Numbered from the stretch's first letter, positions 8,944 to 17,844 are shown. The stretch is 64,000 bases of DNA from Wagnerdoeblera intermedia (GCF_042647465.1 NZ_JBHRVN010000004.1); one strand, 5' to 3'. Translations and numbers: made by a program. The notes: a model not told the origin generated them from the sequence alone.

Positions 8944-9834
8944 ATGGATTGGGACGATCTGCGGGTGTTTCTGGCGGTGGCGCGGACGGAAAGCCTGTCG
9001 GGGGCCGGAAAGACCCTGCGCTGCGATGCCGCGACCGTGGGTCGGCGGGTGACGCGTCTGGAGGAGGCGTTAAAGGCGCGGCTCTTTCTGCGCTCGCCGC
9101 AGGGCTATCAGCTGACGGATGCGGGCCAGCGCCTGCTGCCCCACGCCGAAGCGGCAGAAACGGCGATGACAGCCGCCGGTGAGGATCTGGGCGGCACGGC
9201 CGGAAAGATCAGCGGCCAGCTGCGCATCGGCGCGCCCGATGGCTGCGCCAATTATGTGCTGCCCCAGGTCTGTGCCGCGATCTCGGATCTGCACCCCGAT
9301 CTGGATATTCAGATCGTCGCTCTGCCACGGGTGTTTAACCTCTCGCGGCGCGAGGCGGATCTGGTGATCGGGGTCTCACCGCCCACGGCAGGGCGGCTGA
9401 CGGTCCAGAAGCTGACGGATTATCACCTTCATCTCGCCGCGCACCGTGATTATCTGGCGCGTCACCCGCCGATCCGCAGCACCGCCGATCTGGGGGCGCA
9501 TCGCATCATCGGCTATATCCCGGATATGATTTTCGACAAGGAACTCGACTACTTAGGAGAGACCGGGGCAGGGCCGGTGCGTCTGGGATCAAACTCGGTC
9601 TCGGTGCAGATGCAGATGGTGCGGGCGCGGGCGGGCATCGGCGTGGTGCATGATTTTGCGATTCCCGGCGCGGCGGGGGTGGTCAAAGTTCTGCCTGATG
9701 AGATTTCGCTCAAGCGCAGCTTCTGGCTCATCCGCCATGCCGATGACCGCCGGTCAGACCGTATGAACCGGCTGGCAGAGGCCTTGAGCGAGGGCCTGCG
9801 CCGCGAGGTGGCCCGCCTCGAAGCGCTGACTTGA
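8944..9834 (+). CDS. LysR-family transcriptional regulator next to mmsA
   Basis: 296 residues. The N-terminal winged helix-turn-helix covers about residues 1-60 (DLRVFLAVARTESLSGAGKT, then VGRRVTRLEEAL), followed by a periplasmic-binding-like effector domain. The frame is open far upstream, but ATG 8944 follows ACGGAGGGG and gives the standard LysR start. Being divergent from mmsA suggests it regulates valine/isobutyrate degradation (inference). Confidence 0.92.
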   Translation: MDWDDLRVFLAVARTESLSGAGKTLRCDAATVGRRVTRLEEALKARLFLRSPQGYQLTDAGQRLLPHAEAAETAMTAAGEDLGGTAGKISGQLRIGAPDGCANYVLPQVCAAISDLHPDLDIQIVALPRVFNLSRREADLVIGVSPPTAGRLTVQKLTDYHLHLAAHRDYLARHPPIRSTADLGAHRIIGYIPDMIFDKELDYLGETGAGPVRLGSNSVSVQMQMVRARAGIGVVHDFAIPGAAGVVKVLPDEISLKRSFWLIRHADDRRSDRMNRLAEALSEGLRREVARLEALT

Positions 9835-9887
9835 CAGAATCGCGCACCCTCCGCAGCGTGAAGGGGTAATGGTGCGGGAGAAAAGCG

Positions 9888-10322
9888 ATGCTGGTCAGAC
9901 AGATCCTGAGTGCGAAGCCGGAGCAGAAAGTGCTGGCCGTCGCGCCGCAGACCCCGGTTGCTGAGGCGGTGCGGATCCTTGCGGAAAAACGGATCGGCGC
10001 GCTGGTCATCTCCTCGGACGGGCGCAGGGCAGAAGGCATCCTGTCAGAGCGTGACATCGTGCGCGAACTTGCGGTCCGGGGTGGCGAGATTCTGACCCAG
10101 CCGGTCGCCGAGTTGATGACCCGCCGCCTCGTGACCTGCACCCCCGGCGATTCGGCGCGACATGTGGTCGAAAAAATGACCGCCGGACGCTTCCGCCACA
10201 TGCCGGTTCTGGAAGGCGATGAAATGATCGGGCTGATTTCCATTGGTGATGTCGTCAAGGGACGCCTTGATGAATTAACCATGGAAACCAATGCTCTGGC
10301 CGATATGATCCGGGGCCATTAA
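9888..10322 (+). CDS. CBS-domain protein
   Basis: 144 residues consisting of two CBS motifs in tandem (about 8-65 and 75-135; GALVISSDGRRAEGILSERD in the first, RHMPVLEGDEMIGLISIGDV in the second). Stand-alone pairs like this bind adenine nucleotides and sense energy state or regulate a partner enzyme. No partner domain is present. Start ATG follows a GGGAG site. It lies 53 bp after the lysR gene and may be read from it. Confidence 0.9.
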   Translation: MLVRQILSAKPEQKVLAVAPQTPVAEAVRILAEKRIGALVISSDGRRAEGILSERDIVRELAVRGGEILTQPVAELMTRRLVTCTPGDSARHVVEKMTAGRFRHMPVLEGDEMIGLISIGDVVKGRLDELTMETNALADMIRGH

Positions 10323-10435
10323 GCGCCGCGCAACCGGGCAGAGAGACGCAATCTCCGCTTGAAAATACGGCGGTAATATTGTTGCTCTTGCAGCAGCGCA
10401 GCAAAACTCTGCTGCGTGGCAGCGAGGAGGCTTCC

Positions 10436-10948
10436 ATGCGGATCGGACTTTATCCGGGGACGTTTGACCCCATTACTCTGGGTCACCTGGATATTATTGA
10501 GCGGGCAGCGCGGCTTGTGGACCGGCTGGTGATCGGCGTTGCCATCAACCGCGACAAGGGTCCGCTTTTCTCGCTGGAGCAGCGGGTGCAGATGATCGAG
10601 GAAGAATGCGCCGAGCTGACCCGCCGCACGGGGACCGAAATCCTTGTGCATCCCTTTGAAAATCTGCTGATCGACTGCGCCAGAGATGTGGGGGCCACGG
10701 TCATCGTGCGCGGCCTGCGGGCGGTTGCGGATTTTGAATATGAATTCCAGATGGTTGGCATGAACCGCTCGCTCGACAGCTCAATCGAGACGGTCTTTCT
10801 GATGGCGGATGCGCGCCGTCAGGCCATTGCCTCGCGTCTTGTGAAAGAGATCGCGCGTCTGGGCGGGGATGTGACGAAATTCGTGCCCGAGCAGGTGAAT
10901 ACTGAGCTGCGCAGCCGCTTTGGCCCGGTGACCGTGAAACTCACCTGA
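10436..10948 (+). CDS. coaD: Phosphopantetheine adenylyltransferase
   Basis: Penultimate step of coenzyme A synthesis: 4'-phosphopantetheine plus ATP to dephospho-CoA. 170 residues. Seen: nucleotidyltransferase motif YPGTFDPITLGHLDII (T/HxGH with the catalytic His), IVRGLRAVADFEYEFQM and the C-terminal IASRLVKEIARLGGDV. The start at 10436 has GCGAGGAGG upstream; the open frame extends further but the extension has no family match. Confidence 0.97.
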   Translation: MRIGLYPGTFDPITLGHLDIIERAARLVDRLVIGVAINRDKGPLFSLEQRVQMIEEECAELTRRTGTEILVHPFENLLIDCARDVGATVIVRGLRAVADFEYEFQMVGMNRSLDSSIETVFLMADARRQAIASRLVKEIARLGGDVTKFVPEQVNTELRSRFGPVTVKLT

Positions 10949-10972
10949 AGCCCGCCTGAACCATCGGGGGAG

Positions 10973-10997
10973 AGGCTCTGCGCCTTCGGGCGCAGAG
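10973..10997. terminator. Stem with TTCG loop after coaD
   Basis: Perfect 9-bp stem CTCTGCGCC / GGCGCAGAG closed by a TTCG tetraloop, between the convergent coaD and aroQ. It lacks a strong T tract, so it may be a transcript-stabilising hairpin or a weak two-way terminator. Confidence 0.5.
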
Positions 10998-11027
10998 ACG
11001 GGGGCTGAGGCAGAGGCGCTGGCCTCT

Positions 11028-11465
11028 TTATTTCTGCAAAAGCGCCGCCACGCGCCGCACGGCCAGATCATAGCCCTGCACCCCGCAGCCCGCGATCACC
11101 CCTTCTGCCCGCAGGCTGATATAGGAGTGGTGGCGGAAGCTTTCGCGCTTGTGGATGTTTGAGATATGCACCTCAAGCACCGGCCCCTCAAAGATATTCA
11201 GCGCATCAAGGATCGCAACCGACGTGTGGCTGTAGGCACCGGGGTTGATGATGATGGCATCGAAAGTCCCGCGTGCCTGCTGGATCCAGGTGACCAGTTC
11301 GCCCTCAAAATTCGACTGCCGTGCCTCAAGGCTCAGACCCAGAGAGGCGGCCGTCGCACCGGCCAGGGCGACCACATCCTCCAGCGTGTCCCGGCCGTAA
11401 ACCTCAGGCTGGCGCAGGCCCAGCATATTGAGGTTCGGCCCGTTCAGAAGCAAAATTCCCGCCAT
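11028..11465 (-). CDS. aroQ: 3-dehydroquinate dehydratase, type II
   Basis: Third step of the shikimate pathway. 145 residues, the dodecameric type II length. Seen: LLLNGPNLNMLGLRQPEVYG with the catalytic tyrosine, QSNFEGELVTWIQQA, INPGAYSHTSVAILDAL and EVHISNIHKRESFRHHSY with the catalytic histidine. It follows pgk in the same direction, with a terminator-like hairpin between them. Confidence 0.97.
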   Translation of the reverse strand: MAGILLLNGPNLNMLGLRQPEVYGRDTLEDVVALAGATAASLGLSLEARQSNFEGELVTWIQQARGTFDAIIINPGAYSHTSVAILDALNIFEGPVLEVHISNIHKRESFRHHSYISLRAEGVIAGCGVQGYDLAVRRVAALLQK

Positions 11466-11481
11466 AGTTTCCCCCGCAAAG

Positions 11482-11512
11482 AAAAGGCCGCCCGGGTTCT
11501 CCCGCGCGGCCC
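11482..11512 (-). terminator. Intrinsic terminator after pgk
   Basis: On the minus strand, GGCCGCGCGGG-AGAA-CCCGGGCGGCC followed by TTTTCTTT, immediately after the pgk stop. Likely the end of the pgk transcript. Confidence 0.8.
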
Positions 11513-11519
11513 TGCAAGC

Positions 11520-12710
11520 TTATTGATCCAGCGCGTCGACGCCGGGAAGGGGCTTGCCCTCCATCCACTCAAGGAAAGCACCGCCGGCCGTTGAGATATA
11601 GGTGAAATCCGAGGCTGCGCCTGCTTTGTTCAGGGCCGCCACCGTATCACCGCCACCTGCAACCGAGATCAGCTTTCCGGCTTTGGTCAGCTCTGCGGCG
11701 GCTTTGGCTGCGGCATTGGTGGCTGCGTCGAAAGGCTCAATCTCAAAAGCACCCAAGGGGCCGTTCCAGATCAGCGTGCGGCACTGCGCAAAGACCTCAG
11801 CGATCGCCTCAGCCGTTTTCGGGCCCGCGTCGAGGATCATGGCATCGGCAGGGCAATCCGCAGCCGCGACCACATCGTGATCGGCATTGGCTTTGAATTC
11901 CCGCGCCACCACCACATCGACGGGCAGATGGATCGTGCAGCCCGCCTCTTTGGCGCGGGCGAGAATCGCTGCTGCCGTGGGGGCCATATCGCGCTCAGCC
12001 AGGCTTTTGCCGACCTCAACGCCCTGGGTGACAAGGAAGGTATTGGCCATGCCGCCGCCGATGATCAGGTGATCGACCTTCGTCACCAGGTTCGACAGAA
12101 GCTCCAGTTTGGTTGAGACCTTCGCACCGCCCACCACGGCCGCCAGCGGACGTTTGGGGTGGCCGAGCGAGGCATCGAGGGCCTGGAGTTCCGCTTCCAT
12201 CTGACGACCCGCACAGGCGGGCAGGGCCGAAGCCAGACCCGAGGTCGAGGCATGGGCGCGATGGGCAGCCGAGAAGGCGTCGTTCACGAAAATGTCACCG
12301 AGTTTCGCCAGCGCGGCGATCATCTCAGGGGTGTTTTTCTCTTCGCCCGCGTGAAAGCGGGTGTTCTCCAGCAGGAGAGTTTCGCCGGGCTGCTGCGCAG
12401 CCACCGCCGCTTCCGCTACCGCACCGATGCAGTCTTCGACAAAGCGGATCGGGCGGCCGAGGCATTTTTCCAGCGCCGGGAAAACCTTCGAGAGGCTCAT
12501 TTCCGGGACGACTTTGCCTTTGGGGCGGTCGAAATGTGCCAGAAGCACCGGTTTGCCCCCCTTGTCCAGGATGCTCGTGATGGTGGGCACAATTTTTTCG
12601 ATCCGGGTGGTGTCGGTCACCAGCCCGTTCTCCAGCGGCACGTTAATGTCCACGCGCACGAGAACGGTCTTACCGTTCAGCTCCATCTGATCGAGTGTTT
12701 TCCAGGCCAT
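11520..12710 (-). CDS. pgk: Phosphoglycerate kinase
   Basis: Glycolysis/gluconeogenesis: 1,3-bisphosphoglycerate plus ADP to 3-phosphoglycerate plus ATP. 396 residues, the standard length. Seen: VLVRVDINVPLENG near the N-terminus, LLAHFDRPKG, the VVGGAKVSTK and LIIGGGMANTFL segments, WNGPLGAFE, and the C-terminal nucleotide loop SVAGGGDTVAA. ATG 12710 is chosen because GGAG is spaced 6 nt before it; the ATG two codons upstream abuts that same GGAG and is unlikely. Confidence 0.97.
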   Translation of the reverse strand: MAWKTLDQMELNGKTVLVRVDINVPLENGLVTDTTRIEKIVPTITSILDKGGKPVLLAHFDRPKGKVVPEMSLSKVFPALEKCLGRPIRFVEDCIGAVAEAAVAAQQPGETLLLENTRFHAGEEKNTPEMIAALAKLGDIFVNDAFSAAHRAHASTSGLASALPACAGRQMEAELQALDASLGHPKRPLAAVVGGAKVSTKLELLSNLVTKVDHLIIGGGMANTFLVTQGVEVGKSLAERDMAPTAAAILARAKEAGCTIHLPVDVVVAREFKANADHDVVAAADCPADAMILDAGPKTAEAIAEVFAQCRTLIWNGPLGAFEIEPFDAATNAAAKAAAELTKAGKLISVAGGGDTVAALNKAGAASDFTYISTAGGAFLEWMEGKPLPGVDALDQ

Positions 12711-12828
12711 ATCCATCTCCGCTTCCGGCGCACTCTCATTCCCGCCCATGGGCCGGAAGTCAACAGCTTTGGCCTTTCCCAGTTGCCGCATTCGCATTAC
12801 TCTGCCGCCAGCTACCAAGGAGGCACCT

Positions 12829-13338
12829 ATGGCCGAGTATAAAGACCCGGAAAACACCATCATCATGACGCTGAAGCACGGCGATGTTGTCATCGAGCTG
12901 CTGCCCGATGTCGCGCCCAAACATTGCGAGCGTATGAAAGAGCTGGCACGCGCCGGGGCCTATGACGGCGTGGTCTTCCACCGCGTGATCGACGGCTTCA
13001 TGGCGCAGACCGGCGACGTCGCCAATGGCAATGCGGATAAAGACAGCTTCAACATCCGCCGCGCCGGTACGGGTGGCTCGGATCTGCCGGATCTGCCGGC
13101 GGAATTCTCGCGCATTCCGCATGCCCGCGGCTCGCTGGGCGCCGCGCGTTCGTCGAACCCGAACAGCGCCAACTCGCAGTTCTTCATCAACTTCAGCGAC
13201 AACAACTTCCTGAACGGCCAATACACCGTTTACGGTCAGGTCGTGTCGGGCATGGAGCATGTTGACAGGATCGTTCGTGGTGAGCCGCCGCAAAGCCCGG
13301 ACCGTATGCTCAAAGTGCGCGTGGCTGCCGATGTCTAA
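12829..13338 (+). CDS. Peptidyl-prolyl cis-trans isomerase, cyclophilin type (cytoplasmic)
   Basis: 169 residues without a signal peptide. Cyclophilin core: GVVFHRVIDGFMAQTGD (catalytic Arg in FHR), SANSQFFINFSDNNFLNGQYTVYGQV. The start at 12829 follows AAGGAGG. It overlaps the second cyclophilin gene by 8 bp, so the two are translationally coupled. It sits divergently opposite pgk. Confidence 0.96.
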   Translation: MAEYKDPENTIIMTLKHGDVVIELLPDVAPKHCERMKELARAGAYDGVVFHRVIDGFMAQTGDVANGNADKDSFNIRRAGTGGSDLPDLPAEFSRIPHARGSLGAARSSNPNSANSQFFINFSDNNFLNGQYTVYGQVVSGMEHVDRIVRGEPPQSPDRMLKVRVAADV

Positions 13339-13882
13339 GGTCGCGCTGCTGGCGGGGGCTTTTGTCTGCGCGGCGGGCATGGCCTTTGCGGACCCCAAAC
13401 TGGTGATCGATGTTGCGGGTGAAGCCAATGGTCAGGTTGTGATCAACCTGCGCCCGGATCTGGCTCCGAACCACGTTGAGCGTGTGGTGACCCTGGCCAA
13501 AGAAGGTGCCTATGACGGCGTGGCCTTCCACCGGGTGATCGACGGCTTTATGGCCCAGACCGGCGATGTCGAATTCGGCAAAGGCAGCGATCTGTCGCGC
13601 GCCGGGATGGGTGGCTCGTCGCTGCCCGATCTTAAGGCCGAATTCACGCCGACGCCCTATGTGCGCGGTGTGGTGGGCATGGCGCGGTCGCAGAACCCCG
13701 ACAGCGCCAACAGCCAGTTCTTCATCACCTTTGCATCGGCCCCCTTCCTTGACGGCCAGTACACCGTCTTTGGTGAGGTTGAGAGCGGCATGGAGGTGGT
13801 CGATAAGATCCGCCGCGGTGCCGGTCAGTCGGGCTCGGTCACCAATCCTGATAAGATGGTGAAGGTCACCATTCAGGAGTGA
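13331..13882 (+). CDS. Peptidyl-prolyl cis-trans isomerase, cyclophilin type (exported)
   Basis: 183 residues. The N-terminus is a signal peptide (MSKVALLAGAFVCAAGMAFA, probable cleavage before DPK), so this copy acts in the periplasm. The cyclophilin core is complete: GVAFHRVIDGFMAQTGD and SANSQFFITFASAPFLDGQY. It starts inside the end of the upstream cyclophilin (ATG 13331). The two proteins are clearly related and probably arose by tandem duplication, with the second gaining an export signal. Confidence 0.95.
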   Translation: MSKVALLAGAFVCAAGMAFADPKLVIDVAGEANGQVVINLRPDLAPNHVERVVTLAKEGAYDGVAFHRVIDGFMAQTGDVEFGKGSDLSRAGMGGSSLPDLKAEFTPTPYVRGVVGMARSQNPDSANSQFFITFASAPFLDGQYTVFGEVESGMEVVDKIRRGAGQSGSVTNPDKMVKVTIQE

Positions 13883-13905
13883 TCCTGACCGGAGCAGTCT
13901 TTCGG

Positions 13906-13928
13906 CGGGGGCCTTCGGGCCCCCGTTT
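13906..13928 (+). terminator. Intrinsic terminator after the cyclophilin pair
   Basis: CGGGGGCC-TTCG-GGCCCCCG stem followed by TTTCATTT, 23 bp after the stop of the exported cyclophilin. Confidence 0.8.
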
Positions 13929-13974
13929 CATTTCTGGCTCCGCTGTCCCTTTCCGCCCGCGCGGAAGTCTGATG

Positions 13975-14283
13975 TCACCCTGCGGCTTCGGGGCAGCGCA
14001 ATGTGGTCCGCATCTCGCCGCTGTCGCCCTGAAGCGTGGCGGCGATAATGGCGCAGCCGGTGACCTGCTCCAGCAGCCGGGTCATGGTTTCCCGCGTGGC
14101 GCGGTGCTGTCCGGGGCGCAGGAAGCCAAGCCGGATAATCTCAGCCCGATTGCCTTTCTGATAGACGACATAGTCGCGCCCGTCGTGGCGGATGTCCGTG
14201 CGCTTTGCGTCAAAAAACTCCGGCGCGGGCTGGGCTCCGCAGGCGGCAAGCAGAAGGGTGAGGGGCAGAGCGAACCGATACAT
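13975..14283 (-). CDS. Small putative lipoprotein
   Basis: 102 residues from the ATG at 14283 (GGAG 12 nt upstream). The N-terminus MYRFALPLTLLLAACGAQP is a lipoprotein signal with lipobox LLAAC, so the mature protein would be lipid-anchored at Cys15. The remainder is about 85 residues with no recognised domain, two further cysteines (VTGCAII and TLRCPE) that could form a disulfide, and no transmembrane segment. An alternative start at 14304 lacks a ribosome binding site. Divergent from the adenine deaminase gene. Function unknown. Confidence 0.75.
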   Translation of the reverse strand: MYRFALPLTLLLAACGAQPAPEFFDAKRTDIRHDGRDYVVYQKGNRAEIIRLGFLRPGQHRATRETMTRLLEQVTGCAIIAATLQGDSGEMRTTLRCPEAAG

Positions 14284-14453
14284 AGATGCGGGATACTCCG
14301 GCATGGTTAATATTTCGCTAAGACAGCAGTAACAGTCCGGAGCGCGCCTGGCCAGCCGCAGCCGTCTGATCCGCGACATATTGCGCGATTATGGCGGTAT
14401 CGCCAGCCACGGGACAGAGGTAATCTGCGCCGGAACTGAGCAGGGGAAAGCCG

Positions 14454-16151
14454 ATGAGTGAGCTTCAAAACCGCATCCGTCAGGGCCGTGGGGCCGAACC
14501 GGCCGATCTGGTGCTCAAGGGGGGCAGGGTGCTTTGCACCGTCACCGGCGCGCTGATCGAGGGGGATGTGGCGATCTGCGGCGGCACCATCGTGGGGCTT
14601 GGCCAAAGCTATTCGGGGCGGCGCGAGATTGATGTCTCGGGGAAAATCCTCGTTCCGGGGTTTATCGACACGCATCTGCATATCGAAAGCTCGCTGGTGA
14701 CGCCCTTTGAGTTTGACCGCTGCGTGGCGCCGCGGGGGGTGACGACAGTGATCTGCGATCCCCATGAGATCGCCAATGTCGCCGGTGTGCCGGGTCTGCA
14801 GTATTTTCTGGATGCGGCCTTAAGGACGGTGATGGATATCCGGGTGAACCTCTCGTCCTGCGTGCCTTCATCGCCGATGGAGACGGCGGGGGCTGAGATC
14901 CTCGCCGGGGATCTGCTGCCGCTTGCGGATCATCCGAAGGTGATCGGGCTTGCGGAATTTATGAACTATCCGGGCGTCATTTATGAAGATCCCGAATGCA
15001 TGGCCAAGCTGGAGGCATTTCAGGGCCGCCACATCGACGGTCACGCGCCGCTTTTGTCGGGCCGTGATCTGAATGCCTATGTCTCGGCCGGCATCCGCAC
15101 CGAGCATGAGGCCACTTCGGCGGCGGAGGCCGTTGAGAAGCTGCAGCGCGGGTTGCGGGTGCTGATCCGCGAGGGCTCGGTCTCGCGGGATCTGGAGGCG
15201 CTTGCCCCTGTGCTGACGGATCTGACCTCGGCCTATATGTGTCTGTGCACCGATGACCGGAACCCGCTGGATATCGCGGAACACGGGCATCTTGATTATA
15301 TGATCCGAACGCTGATTGCCAAAGGCTGCCCGCCGCTGGCGGTTTACCGCGCGGCAAGCCTTTCGGCGGCAGAGGCTTTCGGGCTGAAAGACCGGGGCCA
15401 GATCAGCCCTGGCAAGCGGGCTGATATTGCGGTGATCGACAGCCTTGAGGGCTGTCACGCTTCGCTGGTGCTGTGCAACGGCGTCGTGGCCGATGAGGCG
15501 GCCTTTGCGGCGCGGGCGCTGATTGAGCCGGTGGCCCGGAAATCCGTCCGGGCTGCGAAGGTTACGGCAGTGGACTTCCGCCACCGCGGCAACCGTGATG
15601 AGCTGCCGGTGATCGGCATACTGCCGGGCAAGATTATCACCGAGCATCTGCGGGTGGAGATCGCGCCTGAGGATGGCGACCGCAGGCCCGATGTGGCGCG
15701 TGATCTGATGCGGATTACGGTGATCGAGCGGCACGGCATCAATGGCAATGTCGCCAATGGCTTTGTGAAAGGCTTTGGCATGACGCGGGGGGCCATTGCG
15801 TCGACCGTCTGTCATGATCACCACAATATCGCCGTGGTGGGCGCAGATTACGAAGATATGGCAATCGCGGCCAATCGTCTGGGGGAGATTGAAGGCGGAT
15901 TTGTCGTGGTGGCGGGGGGTGAAGTTCTGGCGGAACTGGCGCTGCCGGTCGCGGGGCTGATGAGCCTTGAGAGCTTCGAGGTGGTGCGCGGGAAACTGGT
16001 GGAGCTGCGGGCGGCGGCAAAGTCGCTGGGGGTGGTGCTCGATGAGCCGTTTTTGCAGCTGGCCTTTGTGGCGCTGCCGGTCATCCCGCATCTGAAGATC
16101 ACCGATCGCGGCATGGTGGATGTGGACCGCTTTGAGCTGATCGCGGATTAA
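14454..16151 (+). CDS. ade: Adenine deaminase
   Basis: 565 residues, amidohydrolase superfamily; converts adenine to hypoxanthine for purine salvage. Seen: metal-binding FIDTHLHIESSLVTPFEF early in the barrel, VICDPHEIANVAG, LCTDDRNPLDI, and the C-terminal domain with HDHHNIAVVGAD and GGFVVVAGGEVLAELALPVAGL. Length and order match Ade rather than the adenosine-deaminase-type enzymes. Start ATG follows a GGGGAAAG site. Confidence 0.95.
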   Translation: MSELQNRIRQGRGAEPADLVLKGGRVLCTVTGALIEGDVAICGGTIVGLGQSYSGRREIDVSGKILVPGFIDTHLHIESSLVTPFEFDRCVAPRGVTTVICDPHEIANVAGVPGLQYFLDAALRTVMDIRVNLSSCVPSSPMETAGAEILAGDLLPLADHPKVIGLAEFMNYPGVIYEDPECMAKLEAFQGRHIDGHAPLLSGRDLNAYVSAGIRTEHEATSAAEAVEKLQRGLRVLIREGSVSRDLEALAPVLTDLTSAYMCLCTDDRNPLDIAEHGHLDYMIRTLIAKGCPPLAVYRAASLSAAEAFGLKDRGQISPGKRADIAVIDSLEGCHASLVLCNGVVADEAAFAARALIEPVARKSVRAAKVTAVDFRHRGNRDELPVIGILPGKIITEHLRVEIAPEDGDRRPDVARDLMRITVIERHGINGNVANGFVKGFGMTRGAIASTVCHDHHNIAVVGADYEDMAIAANRLGEIEGGFVVVAGGEVLAELALPVAGLMSLESFEVVRGKLVELRAAAKSLGVVLDEPFLQLAFVALPVIPHLKITDRGMVDVDRFELIAD

Positions 16152-16162
16152 GCGGTGAGCGC

Positions 16163-16209
16163 CGGGGGCGCTGCCCCCGGACCCCCGGAGTATTTGGAAA
16201 AAGCCAAAG
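16163..16209. repeat. Intergenic repeat, copy A (GAGTATTT...AAAAGCCAAAG)
   Basis: A hairpin (CGGGGGCGCTGCCCCCG) followed by CCCCCGGAGTATTTGGAAAA and AGCCAAAG. The 22-bp core at 16188-16209 recurs, inverted, at 54181-54202 and, less closely, at 60337-60358. All copies are in intergenic DNA. This layout (GC-rich hairpin, then CCCCCGGGAGTATTT-type tail) is common between genes in Rhodobacteraceae genomes. Confidence 0.7.
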
Positions 16210-16227
16210 TCTCAGGAGGGGTGGTTG

Positions 16228-16255
16228 GAAAAAAGGGGCCGCAGGGCCCCTTTTC
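16228..16255. terminator. Two-way terminator between ade and DUF6324-like gene
   Basis: AAAAGGGGCC-GCA-GGGCCCCTTTT: A run, GC stem and T run, symmetrical, lying between convergent genes, so it can serve both transcripts. Confidence 0.75.
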
Positions 16256-16477
16256 TTATTTCTTCGATTTGCCGGATTTGCCGGCGGCGCTGTCGGCGAT
16301 GCGGCGGGCTGCATCTGCGGCGGAGCGCAGTTCTTCGGCGATTTCTTCTGCCTCTTCCGGGTCGAAATCGAGCGGCAGCTCAACCCCGTCGGCTTCGAGA
16401 TAGATGCGGACCATGCCCAGAGTGGTCGGGCCGATCTGCAGATTGGCGGCGATGTCGCTTTGTTTATCGATGCCCAT
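16256..16477 (-). CDS. Small conserved protein (DUF6324-like)
   Basis: 73 residues, acidic centre and lysine-rich tail (ending GKSGKSKK). It begins MGIDKQSDIAANLQIGPTTL and contains FDPEEAEEIAEELRSAADAA, a predicted amphipathic helix. I recall this as a short protein conserved in Rhodobacterales (DUF6324), but the name is from memory. A good GGAGG site precedes the ATG. Function unknown. Confidence 0.7.
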   Translation of the reverse strand: MGIDKQSDIAANLQIGPTTLGMVRIYLEADGVELPLDFDPEEAEEIAEELRSAADAARRIADSAAGKSGKSKK

Positions 16478-16562
16478 GGAAAGACCTCCGGCGCTGACGA
16501 ATAAAGCCCGGACCTAGCGCGGATCGGACAATCGCGCAAGGACCGGGAGGTCACGCAGCCTG

Positions 16563-17717
16563 TCAGCCGTGGGCGGCTTTCAGAGCCTGATCCAGGTCGT
16601 TGAAGAGGTCTTCCGCATCTTCGATGCCGATGGAGAGGCGCAGAAGATCGCTCGGGCAGGGGGTGCCGGGGCCCTCAATGGAGGCGCGGTGCTCAATAAG
16701 GCTTTCGACGCCGCCAAGCGAGGTGGCGCGTTTCCAGAGCCTGACCTTTGCTGCCGTGGCGATGGCGGCCGCCTCGCCGCCGCTGACGCGGATTGAGATC
16801 ATATAGCCAAAACCGTTCTCCATCTGAGTGGCGGCGATATCGTGGCCCGGGTGTTGCGGCAGGCCGGGGTAGAGCACCTGGGCCACCAGCGGATGGGCGG
16901 CGAGGCGTTTTGCAAGGGTGTCCGCTGCTTTGGCCTGGGCCTCGGCGCGCAGATGGAAAGTGCGCAGGCCGCGCATCAGAAGGAAAGCTTCAAAGGGGCC
17001 GAGGATGGCGCCGATGGCGCCGCGGATGCGTTTGACGCGGGCCCAGTACGCATCATCCTTGGCGGCCATGAGCACGCCGCCGATGACGTCCGAGTGACCG
17101 TTGAGGATTTTTGAGACCGAATGCATCACCACATCGGCCCCGAGGGTGAGCGGGCGGGTGTGGAAAGGGGAGGCCACGGTGCTGTCGACGGCGAAAAGCG
17201 CGCCATGGGTATGGGCGAGATCGGCGGCGGCGCGGATGTCGGTGATGGTCCAGAGCGGGTTTGAGGGGACTTCGGCCCAGATCAGTCTGGTTTTACCGGG
17301 CTGAATGGCGGCTTCGATCTGCGAGAGGCTGTCCATCTCAACGAAGGTGACGCTGAGGCCGAGGGCGGGGGCGTCTTCGAGAAGCCAGCGGCGCAGCGCC
17401 CAATACATGACTTTCGGGGCAATCACATGGGCGCCGGGTTCCAGCGCCATGAAGACCGCCGTCGCGGCTGCCATCCCGGAGCCGAAGAGAAGCGCGCCGG
17501 CCTTTGCCTCTTCGAGATGGGCGAGGACGGCCTCTGCCTCACGGATGGTGGAATTGTCCGGGCGGCCGTAGCAATAGCCTGAGGAATAGGCATTGTCCTC
17601 GTCGCGGATATAGGTGGTGGCGACATGGATCGGCGGCACCACGGCCTTTGTGATCGGATCGATGGCCCCCATGGCGTGAACGGCAAGGGTGCGCGGGCTG
17701 TAGTCTTTTTTGTCCAT
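16563..17717 (-). CDS. metC: PLP-dependent trans-sulfuration enzyme (cystathionine beta-lyase type)
   Basis: 384 residues, Cys/Met metabolism PLP family. Seen: GYCYGRPDNSTIREAEAVLA, GSGMAAATAVFMAL, the aspartate strand FAVDSTVASPF and the PLP lysine in HSVSKILNGHSDVIGG, then TSLGGVESLIEHRAS. Likely cystathionine beta-lyase, but cystathionine gamma-synthase/lyase and methionine gamma-lyase share these motifs, so the exact reaction is inferred. ATG 17717 (MDKKDYSPRTL) is preferred over an upstream open-frame extension that reads into the divergent regulator. Paired with an Lrp-type regulator across the promoter. Confidence 0.88.
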   Translation of the reverse strand: MDKKDYSPRTLAVHAMGAIDPITKAVVPPIHVATTYIRDEDNAYSSGYCYGRPDNSTIREAEAVLAHLEEAKAGALLFGSGMAAATAVFMALEPGAHVIAPKVMYWALRRWLLEDAPALGLSVTFVEMDSLSQIEAAIQPGKTRLIWAEVPSNPLWTITDIRAAADLAHTHGALFAVDSTVASPFHTRPLTLGADVVMHSVSKILNGHSDVIGGVLMAAKDDAYWARVKRIRGAIGAILGPFEAFLLMRGLRTFHLRAEAQAKAADTLAKRLAAHPLVAQVLYPGLPQHPGHDIAATQMENGFGYMISIRVSGGEAAAIATAAKVRLWKRATSLGGVESLIEHRASIEGPGTPCPSDLLRLSIGIEDAEDLFNDLDQALKAAHG

Positions 17718-17844
17718 GTCGCTGGAATCCTTGATGGTCTTTTGAGCAGTTTCTGCTCTGGCCCGGAAAATAGCCGCGAAGTTTTGGTGAAAGATGGCGT
17801 TTTTTCGCGCCGCGTGACAAAAATCGTCCAAAAGGCGGGGGCAG

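Noticed and set aside
14380..14453. Purine riboswitch upstream of adenine deaminase
   Set aside because: Only 74 bp in the gap and no recognisable purine aptamer core.
17718..17844. SAM riboswitch upstream of the trans-sulfuration enzyme
   Set aside because: No SAM-I or SAM-II conserved core visible; an Lrp regulator faces the gene instead.
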